NCBI GenBank assembly: GCA_012799425.1
Contig: JAAZLF010000243.1
Coordinates: 1 to 8,148, forward strand
DNA: 8,148 nucleotides
Origin: Actinomycetales bacterium
GTDB lineage: Bacteria; Actinomycetota; Actinomycetes; Actinomycetales; Dermabacteraceae
Direction: 5' to 3'
Shown here: positions 1 through 4,847 of the stretch, piece after piece
How positions within the stretch are numbered: the first letter of the stretch is position 1
How the letters are laid out: each line of letters opens with the position of its first letter
Program-made: the position numbers and the translations under genes
Notes under the pieces: generated by a model
What the model was told of the DNA's origin: nothing
What the model saw: only the letters and a program-made list of their open reading frames with translations
Database searches by the model: none

Positions 1-2
1 CC

Positions 3-446
3 CGCCGCGCGGAGACCCGCCGGAGGGAGGACGCCGCGGCGCGGGAGGCGGCGTCCGCGCCGACCACCGGAGTGCGGCAGGCACCGCCGGCACCTCCCGC
101 CGTGGGGCCGACGGGGATGCGCCAGGCGCCTGTCTCACCGGCGCCGACGGGCCCTCGGCAGGCACCGCCGCAGCCCTCCGTAGCGCCTCGCCAGGGGCAC
201 TCCGCCCCCGCGCAGCAGTCGGCACCGCCCCAGCGCTCGGCACCGCCGCAGCAGACCGCTCCGCCGCAGCACTCCGCGCCGGGGCGCCATCCGTCCGCAC
301 CGGGCCCGCAGTCCGCGCCGTGGGAGCACACCGGGCCCGCCCCGGCCTCCCAGCAGCCGCCGGCGGCTGCTGCGCCAGAGCAGGACGGAGGAGAGGACGA
401 CTCCCCCACCCAGGAGCGCCGCATCGATACGATCCTGCCGCACTGA
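3..446 (+). CDS. C-terminal part of a Pro/Gln/Ala-rich protein of unknown function (5' end outside window)
   Basis: The frame is open from the window edge to the TGA at 444-446, so this is the tail of a larger protein; the GTG at 72 and ATG at 117 are probably internal codons. It begins with a charged Arg/Glu/Ala stretch (about residues 1-20 of the visible part). It then becomes low-complexity and dominated by Pro, Ala and Gln. An RQAP motif occurs three times (around 75-86, 120-131 and 156-167), followed by a six-residue repeat of the form x-S/T-A-P-P-Q. The last 20 residues are different: acidic (EQDGGEDD), then a charged end closing in RIDTILPH. No catalytic domain, signal peptide or membrane segment is visible in this piece. 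Such tails are common on actinobacterial membrane or cell-envelope proteins and are likely disordered, but the parent protein cannot be named from what is here. No clear terminator separates it from dtd, 64 bases downstream. Confidence 0.6.
   Translation, partial: RRAETRRREDAAAREAASAPTTGVRQAPPAPPAVGPTGMRQAPVSPAPTGPRQAPPQPSVAPRQGHSAPAQQSAPPQRSAPPQQTAPPQHSAPGRHPSAPGPQSAPWEHTGPAPASQQPPAAAAPEQDGGEDDSPTQERRIDTILPH
216..287 (+). repeat. 18-bp coding tandem repeat, about four units
   Basis: Four consecutive in-frame 18-base units (216-233, 234-251, 252-269, 270-287) encode QSAPPQ, RSAPPQ, QTAPPQ and the degenerate HSAPGR. The repeat keeps the reading frame, so copy-number change would lengthen or shorten the disordered tail without breaking the protein. 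The DNA copies have diverged at third positions, which suggests the repeat is not freshly expanded. Confidence 0.65.
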
Positions 447-498
447 CCTCCCCGGCGTCACCGCCTGAACGGGACCGCGCCCCTCGCTCGTCCTGTGC

Positions 499-504
499 CA
501 CCAT
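499..504 (+). promoter_or_regulatory. Weak -10-like element of dtd
   Basis: CACCAT matches the actinobacterial -10 pattern at its second and sixth bases and ends six bases before the dtd ATG. That is the same geometry as the better -10 boxes in this window. The first base is C rather than T and no -35 is evident, so this call rests mainly on position. Confidence 0.3.
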
Positions 505-510
505 CGGAGC

Positions 511-936
511 ATGCGTGCGGTGCTCCAGAGAGTCGACGGTGCTGAGGTCCGGGTCGACGGCGAGGTGGTCGGTTCGGTCGAGGGCGAGGGTCTGCTGGCC
601 CTGGTCGGCGTGACCCATGACGATGGGCCCCAGCAGGTCGCCACGATAGCCCGGAAGATCTGCGAGCTGCGCATCCTCGAGGGTGAGCGCTCGGTGCTCG
701 ACGCCGGGGCGCAGGTGCTGGTCGTCTCTCAGTTCACCCTCTATGGCGATGCGCGCAAGGGTCGCAGGCCGTCCTGGAGCGGCGCTGCCCCCGGCCCCAT
801 CGCCGAACCGCTCGTGGACCAGGTGGTGGAAGCGATCCGCGAGCGCGGAGTGACAGCGGCGACCGGTCGCTTCGGCGCGATGATGCGGGTGGGGCTCATC
901 AACGACGGCCCCTTCACGATCCTGCTCGAGGCCTGA
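511..936 (+). CDS. dtd: D-aminoacyl-tRNA deacylase (Dtd)
   Basis: Cytoplasmic homodimeric enzyme that hydrolyses D-amino acids mis-attached to tRNA (classically D-Tyr-tRNA), and also Gly-tRNA(Ala), recycling the tRNA. The 141-residue length is typical of the family. The protein opens with MRAVLQRV. It carries both active-site signatures: SQFTLYGD (residues 73-80, the SQF-T motif) followed by ARKGRRPSW, and NDGPFT (131-136), the Gly-cisPro motif that enforces chiral rejection, preceded by TGRFGA. The usual form of the second motif is NxGPVT; here Phe replaces Val at 135, a mild variation. The ATG at 511 is chosen because the N-terminus begins exactly at the family start. The GGAG one base before it is too close to act as a Shine-Dalgarno, so leaderless translation is likely. 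The gene lies between an unidentified protein tail and gpmA, with no functional link to either. Confidence 0.96.
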   Translation: MRAVLQRVDGAEVRVDGEVVGSVEGEGLLALVGVTHDDGPQQVATIARKICELRILEGERSVLDAGAQVLVVSQFTLYGDARKGRRPSWSGAAPGPIAEPLVDQVVEAIRERGVTAATGRFGAMMRVGLINDGPFTILLEA

Positions 937-947
937 GCCCCGGGCTC
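935..947 (+). terminator. Hairpin overlapping the dtd stop codon
   Basis: GAGCC, a three-base CCG loop, then GGCTC forms a perfect short stem beginning within the dtd stop codon. There is no T-run. It is short, but it lies where a terminator between dtd and the following region would be expected. Confidence 0.35.
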
Positions 948-950
948 CCC

Positions 951-1025
951 TCAGCCGAGCAGCAGCGCGGAGAGCTCGGCGACGGTCTGGACGCGCGGGA
1001 GCTCCGCCTCCTGCCCGTTCAGCGC
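951..1025 (-). pseudogene. Possible C-terminal relic of a minus-strand gene (HAD-like tail)
   Basis: Read on the minus strand, 1025 to 951 gives 24 sense codons and a TGA. Every sense codon ends in G or C, as real genes here do. The translation ends in [16 protein letters not shown], which resembles the closing helix of HAD-type hydrolases from high-GC bacteria; this resemblance is from memory and not a database hit. There is no start codon, and an in-frame TGA sits at 1026-1028. Beyond about 1045 the coding-like composition fades into the gpmA promoter region. The simplest reading is the stump of a gene whose upstream part was deleted when gpmA came to lie beside it. A chance GC-rich stretch cannot be excluded. 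Confidence 0.25.
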
Positions 1026-1077
1026 TCAGCCCGAGCGCGCCCTATGGGCAGGAACTGCGCCCGCTCTCCCCCACCGT

Positions 1078-1083
1078 TAGGCT
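1078..1083 (+). promoter_or_regulatory. -10 box of gpmA (leaderless geometry)
   Basis: TAGGCT fits TANNNT and ends seven bases before the ATG at 1091, so transcription should start at or next to the A of the ATG. No TTGACA-like -35 lies 16-19 bases upstream. No Shine-Dalgarno with normal spacing is present. Confidence 0.55.
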
Positions 1084-1090
1084 GTGGGGC

Positions 1091-1837
1091 ATGACCTACA
1101 CACTCGTGCTGCTCCGCCACGGCGAGAGCGACTGGAATGCGAAGAACCTGTTCACCGGCTGGGTCGATGTGGCCCTGACGGAGAAGGGCGAGACGGAGGC
1201 CGTCGACGGCGGCGCGCTGCTGAAGGAGGCCGGCATCCTCCCCGATGTCGTCCACACCTCGCTGCAGCGCCGGGCCATCATGACCGCGAACCTCGCCCTG
1301 GATGCCGCGGATCGTCACTGGATCCCCGTCAAGCGCGACTGGCGCCTCAACGAGCGCCACTACGGCGCGCTGCAGGGCATGGACAAGGCCGAGATCCGCG
1401 AGAAGTACGGCGAGGAGCAGTTCATGGCCTGGCGTCGTTCCTATGACACCCCGCCGCCGGAGATCGAGTTCGGCAGCGAGTTCAGCCAGGACCAGGACCC
1501 GCAGTACGCGGACCTCGGCGAGCAGCTGCCGAAGTCCGAGTGCCTCAAGGACGTCGTCGAGCGCTTCCTGCCGTACTGGGAGGAGGGCGTCAAGCCCGAC
1601 CTGGTCGAGGGGAAGACGGTGCTGATCGCCGCGCACGGCAACTCCCTGCGCGCGCTGGTGAAGTACCTCGACGGCATCTCCGACGAGGAGATCTCGGGCC
1701 TGAACATCCCCACCGGCCAGCCGCTGGTCTACGAGCTGGATGAGAATTTCCAGCCCGTCGAGAAGGGCGGCCGCTACCTCGACCCGGTCGCCGCGAAGGC
1801 TGCGGCCGAGGCCGTCGCGAACCAGGGCAAGAAGTGA
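1091..1837 (+). CDS. gpmA: 2,3-bisphosphoglycerate-dependent phosphoglycerate mutase
   Basis: Interconverts 3-phosphoglycerate and 2-phosphoglycerate in glycolysis and gluconeogenesis through a phosphohistidine intermediate, in the cytoplasm. The 248-residue length is normal for dPGM. The sequence shows LRHGES at 8-13 with the phospho-accepting His10, FTGW at 21-24, and TSLQRRA with Arg61. [11 protein letters not shown] includes Glu88, and [10 protein letters not shown] carries the second catalytic His182. The segment around 125-165 ([13 protein letters not shown] onward to YWEE) is the loop that distinguishes true BPG-dependent mutases from shorter histidine phosphatases such as cobC-like enzymes. 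The C-terminus has a short Ala/Lys tail. The start at 1091 places LRHGES at the expected distance from the N-terminus and matches a -10 box seven bases upstream. A strong hairpin follows 19 bases after the stop, so the gene is probably monocistronic. Confidence 0.97.
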   Translation: MTYTLVLLRHGESDWNAKNLFTGWVDVALTEKGETEAVDGGALLKEAGILPDVVHTSLQRRAIMTANLALDAADRHWIPVKRDWRLNERHYGALQGMDKAEIREKYGEEQFMAWRRSYDTPPPEIEFGSEFSQDQDPQYADLGEQLPKSECLKDVVERFLPYWEEGVKPDLVEGKTVLIAAHGNSLRALVKYLDGISDEEISGLNIPTGQPLVYELDENFQPVEKGGRYLDPVAAKAAAEAVANQGKK

Positions 1838-1856
1838 GCTGACCCGCTCTGCCGAA

Positions 1857-1889
1857 AGGGGCCCCCATCTCGTCGAGGTGGGGGCTCCT
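1857..1889 (+). terminator. Strong hairpin terminator of gpmA
   Basis: A nearly perfect stem of about 16 pairs is centred on T1873. The core arms are GCCCCCATCTCG (1861-1872) and CGAGGTGGGGGC (1874-1885), with one T-G wobble. AGGG/TCCT extends the stem outward with one more wobble. No T-run follows, which is usual for intrinsic terminators in high-GC actinobacteria. Confidence 0.8.
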
Positions 1890-1903
1890 GCGTGTCCGCG
1901 GTC

Positions 1904-1920
1904 GGGCCGGCGCCCGGCCC
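1904..1920. terminator. Second palindrome downstream of gpmA
   Basis: GGGCCGG (1904-1910), a three-base CGC spacer and CCGGCCC (1914-1920) form a perfect 7-bp stem of G and C only, 15 bases after the main terminator. It may act as a backup terminator. Being symmetric, it could also fold in RNA from either strand. GGCCC at 1916-1920 could instead pair with GGGCC at 1927-1931. Confidence 0.4.
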
Positions 1921-2143
1921 TCGCCGGGGCCCGCCCTCTGCGCAAGCGTCTCCTCCTTCCGTACCGAGCGCGACGGCGCCCGGGACCTCCGTACCACTGG
2001 CGAGAAAGGGCTCGACCGCTTCCCGGGCGCTCTGTTCCCGGGCGTGTCGCTCGCCGTCCGGACACTGTCCCCCGTCGGCGCTGACTCCGCGACCTGCGTG
2101 GGTGCCTCCTCGTGCCCACCACCCAGCCGCTCAGAGATCCGTC

Positions 2144-2163
2144 AATGGGTACAACTCCCCATT
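2144..2163. promoter_or_regulatory. Inverted repeat upstream of the Tat peptidase promoter
   Basis: AATGGG (2144-2149), eight bases, then CCCATT (2158-2163) is a perfect 6-bp inverted repeat. It sits in a local AT-richer patch, unusual for this window, and touches the candidate -35 at 2162-2167. This is the position of a regulator-binding site, but no regulator can be assigned. Confidence 0.35.
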
Positions 2164-2191
2164 CAGAGGCCGGCTCGGCCATCCATAGCGT
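2162..2191 (+). promoter_or_regulatory. Candidate promoter of the Tat peptidase gene
   Basis: TTCAGA (2162-2167) and TAGCGT (2186-2191) are separated by 18 bases and match the -35 (four of six) and -10 (TANNNT) patterns. The predicted transcript would begin near 2198 and carry a leader of about 50 bases. The leader contains a GC hairpin (GCCGGG 2198-2203, CCCGGC 2207-2212). Confidence 0.4.
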
Positions 2192-2235
2192 CGGAGCGCC
2201 GGGACCCCCGGCTCCGTTCTCCCGACGCACTGGAC

Positions 2236-2240
2236 GAGGT
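2236..2240 (+). promoter_or_regulatory. Ribosome binding site that fixes the start of the Tat peptidase
   Basis: GAGGT lies six bases before the ATG at 2247, a normal Shine-Dalgarno. It supports 2247 as the start rather than the in-frame ATGs further upstream (2112, 2145), which would put extra sequence before the twin-arginine signal. Confidence 0.6.
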
Positions 2241-2246
2241 ATCCCC

Positions 2247-2873
2247 ATGACGACCATCGCTCCCGACCGCAGAACATTCCTCAAGACCCTCGGCGTGACG
2301 GCCGCTGCAGGGCTCGGCACCCTCGCGATCGCCCCACGCGCCTCCGCCTCCGACGGCGTGGTGCTGCCCACCACCTATCTCCAGCAGCCGAACTTCTTCT
2401 ACTGCGGGCCCACCGCCGTCTCGATAGCGCTGAGCGCGAAGGTGCAGCCGCCGAGCCTGGACACCCTCGCCGCCGAGCTGGCGACCACGGATGCCGGCAC
2501 GAACTTCGGTGCCGTCTCCCCCGTGCTGACCGCGCGCCTGGCCGAGGCCACCTACCGAGACCACTGGATCGAGGGGACCGCCGGCTCCGCCACCGAGACC
2601 GATCTGCTGTGGGAGCGAGCCGTGACCAACGTGGATACCGGCTACGCGACGGTCTGCAACTGGTGGGTGGTGGCCGGGGAGTACCCGAACTGGGGCGGCA
2701 ACGCCTCGGACATCTTCCACTTCGTCACCGTCGACGGGTACAACGCCGACGAACGCACCCTGCGCGTCGCCGACCCGGCGGGCTCCACGCTCAGCGGGAC
2801 GCTGCCCTCACATCACTGGCTGCCGGTGGGCCAGGTCGCGACCTACTGCGCGGGACGTGGCTACTTCTGGTGA
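2247..2873 (+). CDS. Tat-exported C39-like (papain-fold) cysteine peptidase
   Basis: Predicted secreted protein of 208 residues. The N-terminus carries a twin-arginine signal: RRTFLK at 8-13, then a hydrophobic Ala/Leu/Gly stretch (15-29). A likely cleavage motif ASA at 32-34 would leave a mature chain starting near Ser35. The mature part looks like the Peptidase_C39_2 family. FFYCGPTAVSIAL places the candidate nucleophile at Cys53, HFVTVDGY supplies His158, and VADPAGS supplies Asp176, in the expected order and spacing. Two other cysteines (137, 201) could form a disulfide. It is a stand-alone enzyme: there is no ABC transporter as in bacteriocin-processing C39 proteins, and no cell-wall anchor or binding repeat. 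The substrate is unknown; cell-wall or extracellular peptides are possible. The following acyltransferase gene begins 30 bases after the stop and may be partly co-transcribed. Confidence 0.8.
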   Translation: MTTIAPDRRTFLKTLGVTAAAGLGTLAIAPRASASDGVVLPTTYLQQPNFFYCGPTAVSIALSAKVQPPSLDTLAAELATTDAGTNFGAVSPVLTARLAEATYRDHWIEGTAGSATETDLLWERAVTNVDTGYATVCNWWVVAGEYPNWGGNASDIFHFVTVDGYNADERTLRVADPAGSTLSGTLPSHHWLPVGQVATYCAGRGYFW

Positions 2874-2891
2874 GCAGCACGCCCTCGGCGC

Positions 2892-2897
2892 TACCGT
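2892..2897 (+). promoter_or_regulatory. -10 box fixing the start of the NAT_N/GNAT_C acyltransferase
   Basis: TACCGT fits TANNNT and ends six bases before the ATG at 2904. With this geometry the GTG at 2898 would lie at or before the transcription start, so 2904 is the better start codon. No clear -35 is visible. Confidence 0.5.
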
Positions 2898-2903
2898 GTG
2901 CGC

Positions 2904-3908
2904 ATGACCGATCGCCACGATGCCCCGTTCGAGATCCTCGGCGATCCGCCGCAGGTCGTCCGTGCCACCGCACCGCTGCCGCAGGACGCGGTCGCGCAGA
3001 TGCTCACCGCGCCCTCGGCTCCGGCGCTGCTGGAGCAGCTGGGCATCACCGGGCAGGATCATGAGGAGCTGAGCGCACTGCTCGCCCCGGCGGCGGGGGA
3101 CGTGAAGATCCTGCAGGAGATCACTCGCCTGGCGAACCTGCTGCGGGACCGTGCGGGGCTCGAGGTGCCTCAGGTGGATCTCGGGGCCGAGGCGGAGGCG
3201 CTGACCGCTCTCCAGCAGCGCCTGGTGCCCGGCGAGGGGCTGGTCGCGATCCTCGCGCTCGTGGTCAGCACGTCCACTGTCCGCGCCTGGCATCACGAGC
3301 GAGGCCTCTCCCCGGAGCTGTCCTGGCTGGTGCTCGCCGATCTCGGCCAGCAGATGCGGGTCCACCGTCGCAGCAGCGGACGGCTGGGCCTGCATCAGCT
3401 GCCATGGATGGCGCTGAACTGGGCGGGACGCCTCGTGCACCTGGGACGCCTGCAGTTCGATCTGCACCGTGCCGACGAGGGGACCGGCACGGAGCGCTGG
3501 GTGATCGGTGCGCACATCCCCGCGACCGGCCCGCTGACACCCGAGTCGGTGGAGGACTCCCTCGAGCGCGCGACCGCCTACTTCAGCACCCGCTACGCGG
3601 ACCTGGGCGCCTCCCGCCCGGAGGGAGCGCCGAGCTTCGGCCGCGAGTTCCGCTGCAGCTCCTGGCTGGTGAACCCGACGCTCACCGAGGAGCTCGGCGA
3701 GCATTCCAACCTCGGCGCCTTCGCGCAGCGCTGGGAGATCATCTCCCGCACCCCGGGCGCCGACGGCGCCGCCTTCTTCGTCTTCGGCCGTCGCCCGCCG
3801 TACGACCCGCAGCACCTGCCTCGCACGACCCGTCTCGAGCGCCTGGTGGCGCAGAGGCTGGCCGACGGGCGGGGGTGGGAGACGGGGCTCGGCAGCCTCG
3901 TGCGCTGA
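2904..3908 (+). CDS. Acyltransferase-domain protein (NAT_N plus GNAT-like C-terminal domain)
   Basis: 334-residue soluble protein with no signal peptide or membrane segment. The architecture matches the two-domain family annotated as N-acyltransferase N-terminal (NAT_N/DUF5596) followed by a GNAT-like C-terminal domain; I recognise it by motif pattern. The N-terminal half (about 10-140) is helical and leucine-rich. The conserved core runs from the helix VLADLGQQMRVHR (143-155) through GLHQLPWMALNWAGRL (162-177) to HLGRLQFDL (179-187). AHIPATGPLTPESVEDSL (203-220) follows, then CSSWLVNP (251-258) and the EHSNLGAFAQRWEI segment (266-279). Family members are widespread in actinobacteria and no substrate has been established that I know of. 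The reaction is inferred only from the GNAT-like fold. It lies 30 bases after the Tat peptidase gene with its own -10 box, and ends convergently to tetR across a hairpin. Confidence 0.75.
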   Translation: MTDRHDAPFEILGDPPQVVRATAPLPQDAVAQMLTAPSAPALLEQLGITGQDHEELSALLAPAAGDVKILQEITRLANLLRDRAGLEVPQVDLGAEAEALTALQQRLVPGEGLVAILALVVSTSTVRAWHHERGLSPELSWLVLADLGQQMRVHRRSSGRLGLHQLPWMALNWAGRLVHLGRLQFDLHRADEGTGTERWVIGAHIPATGPLTPESVEDSLERATAYFSTRYADLGASRPEGAPSFGREFRCSSWLVNPTLTEELGEHSNLGAFAQRWEIISRTPGADGAAFFVFGRRPPYDPQHLPRTTRLERLVAQRLADGRGWETGLGSLVR

Positions 3909-3933
3909 GCGCACCGGGGCGGCCCGGCAACGC

Positions 3934-3957
3934 CGCTCGCGCCCGACCCCGCGAGCG
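3934..3957. terminator. Bidirectional terminator between convergent genes
   Basis: CGCTCGCG (3934-3941), an eight-base loop and CGCGAGCG (3950-3957) form a perfect 8-bp stem. It lies in the 58 bases between the acyltransferase stop and the tetR stop and could end transcription from either side. No T-run on either strand. Confidence 0.65.
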
Positions 3958-3966
3958 CGAGGGGCC

Positions 3967-4578
3967 TCAGAACACCTCGTCCCCCTCGTCGTAGCGGTCC
4001 AGCACCTCGTCGAAGGCGGCCGCGAGCTCGATGCCCCGCGCCATCGAGACCGCGAACGCGGTCCTGGTGACCGCGAAGCCGATCTGCACCGCGAGCATGG
4101 CCCGTTCACGGGCATCCTCTCCCTCGAGCAGCTCCGCGAGCACCTCGACCATCTCGGTCTGCACCGACAGCAGGTTCCCGGTGGAGACGGAGTGCAGCCT
4201 CGGCTCCTTGGCCATCACCTGCTTCTTGAGCTCGCGCAGCTCGATGTCGTTGGGCGCCGAGGAGATCGCCTCGCGCAGCACCCTGCGCAGTGCCTGCTGG
4301 GGGCCCACCTCCTCCGCGCGGCGGCGCAGCTGCTCGGAGATCTCGCCGTCCCCGGCGCTCAGCACCCCGATGATCGCGGATTCCTTCGTGGTCCAGTGGT
4401 TGAAGAAGGTCCGCGTCGAGACTCCTGCACGATGGGCGATCGCCTCGACGGTGACCCCGCCCAGGCCATGCTCGTTGACGAGCTCGAGGGCGGCGCGGTG
4501 CATCGCGATGCGGGATTGGCGCTTCTTCAGCTCACGGAGCCCCAATGGCTGCTCGGGTTCGGTCATCTCATCGGTCAC
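3967..4578 (-). CDS. TetR/AcrR-family transcriptional regulator
   Basis: Predicted DNA-binding repressor of 203 residues, the usual size. The N-terminal domain has the TetR pattern: helix 1 around 20-38 (RIAMHRAALELVNEHG), then the helix-turn-helix VTVEAIAHRAGVSTRTFFNHW at 42-62, followed by KESAI. The C-terminal two thirds is helical, as expected for the ligand-binding and dimer domain, and gives no hint of ligand. The start is taken as GTG at 4578, because a TACCAT -10 box ends six bases upstream of it; the ATG at 4566 is the alternative. The frame stays open upstream to about 4824, but that extension covers the operator and promoter and has non-coding composition. A perfect inverted repeat 31 bases upstream suggests autoregulation. 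The divergent neighbour is a tandem-GNAT gene 269 bases away. No efflux pump, the common TetR target, is in the window. Confidence 0.93.
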   Translation of the reverse strand: MTDEMTEPEQPLGLRELKKRQSRIAMHRAALELVNEHGLGGVTVEAIAHRAGVSTRTFFNHWTTKESAIIGVLSAGDGEISEQLRRRAEEVGPQQALRRVLREAISSAPNDIELRELKKQVMAKEPRLHSVSTGNLLSVQTEMVEVLAELLEGEDARERAMLAVQIGFAVTRTAFAVSMARGIELAAAFDEVLDRYDEGDEVF

Positions 4579-4584
4579 GCCCCC

Positions 4585-4590
4585 ATGGTA
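4585..4590 (-). promoter_or_regulatory. -10 box of tetR (leaderless geometry)
   Basis: On the minus strand TACCAT fits TANNNT and is followed by six bases and then the GTG at 4578. The expected -35 region (about 4608-4613) runs into the left arm of the inverted repeat, so a bound repressor there could block RNA polymerase. Confidence 0.55.
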
Positions 4591-4609
4591 GGTCCGACAG
4601 CTCACAGAA

Positions 4610-4642
4610 TCTGCACTCAATGAAATAGTGCAGACACTGCAC
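4610..4642. promoter_or_regulatory. TetR operator candidate: overlapping inverted repeats
   Basis: TCTGCACT (4610-4617), nine bases, AGTGCAGA (4627-4634) is a perfect 8-bp inverted repeat. Its right arm also belongs to a second perfect palindrome, GTGCAG, ACA, CTGCAC (4628-4642), so three TGCA-type half-sites are present. The element lies about 32-64 bases upstream of the predicted tetR transcription start and overlaps the -35 region, as expected for autorepression. It could also affect the divergent gene, but its start is over 200 bases away. The spacer and surroundings are markedly AT-richer than the window. Confidence 0.6.
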
Positions 4643-4835
4643 CTTGAAGCTGACATGTTCAGGCCGGAGCCCACCGGCGCGCTGCGGCCGGGAAGCGCCC
4701 GCCGACGCCCCATCCCTCGCTCCTTCCGCACGTGGCCCCTCTCTCCGGCGGTCGTCGGCCCCGCGATGCCGCGCACCGGCCCGGCGGGCGGCGAGGCCGT
4801 CTCGTCCCTCATCCCAGAGAGCACATCGCTCGTGA

Positions 4836-4841
4836 AAAGAT
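4836..4841 (+). promoter_or_regulatory. Weak -10-like element of the tandem-GNAT gene
   Basis: AAAGAT matches the -10 pattern at the second and sixth bases and ends six bases before the ATG at 4848. The first base is A instead of T, and no -35 is evident. Position is the main support. Confidence 0.3.
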
Positions 4842-4847
4842 GGGTGG

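Larger units (their letters stand above)
1838..2246. other. 409-base intergenic region between gpmA and the Tat peptidase gene
   Basis: I find no gene here: frames through it have poor third-position GC bias and no recognisable protein. It holds the gpmA terminator and a second perfect palindrome at 1904-1920 (GGGCCGG, CGC, CCGGCCC). Next comes a direct repeat of TTCCCGGGCG at 2020-2029 and 2035-2044. The promoter and leader elements of the downstream peptidase gene, from 2144 on, complete it. The stretch 1921-2140 shows nothing else I can name. Confidence 0.5.

Noticed and set aside
1051..1080. GGAAC ... GTTA resembling an ECF/SigR-type stress promoter before gpmA
   Set aside because: The 20-base spacing is longer than the usual 16-19, and TAGGCT at leaderless distance explains the region better.
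2020..2044. Direct repeat of TTCCCGGGCG
   Set aside because: Two 10-base GC-rich copies in an intergenic region of this composition are weak evidence. There is no matching target-site duplication, mobile element or known site.
2112..2246. Earlier in-frame starts for the Tat peptidase (ATG 2112, ATG 2145)
   Set aside because: They would bury the twin-arginine signal behind about 35-45 residues. ATG 2247 has a good GAGGT site six bases upstream.
1019..2374. 451-codon open frame on the minus strand
   Set aside because: It runs antisense to gpmA and crosses its terminator. The translation is low-complexity Arg/Leu/Val typical of shadow frames in GC-rich DNA, with no family resemblance.
2808..4115. 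435-codon open frame on the minus strand
   Set aside because: It overlaps the NAT_N acyltransferase and the end of tetR. It is an antisense shadow with repetitive composition.
4191..4623. Plus-strand open frames antisense to tetR
   Set aside because: No start signal or family resemblance; the minus-strand helix-turn-helix protein accounts for the sequence.
4579..4824. N-terminal extension of the tetR reading frame
   Set aside because: The extension covers the -10 box and the inverted repeat, has poor third-position GC bias and would be far longer than the normal TetR N-terminus.
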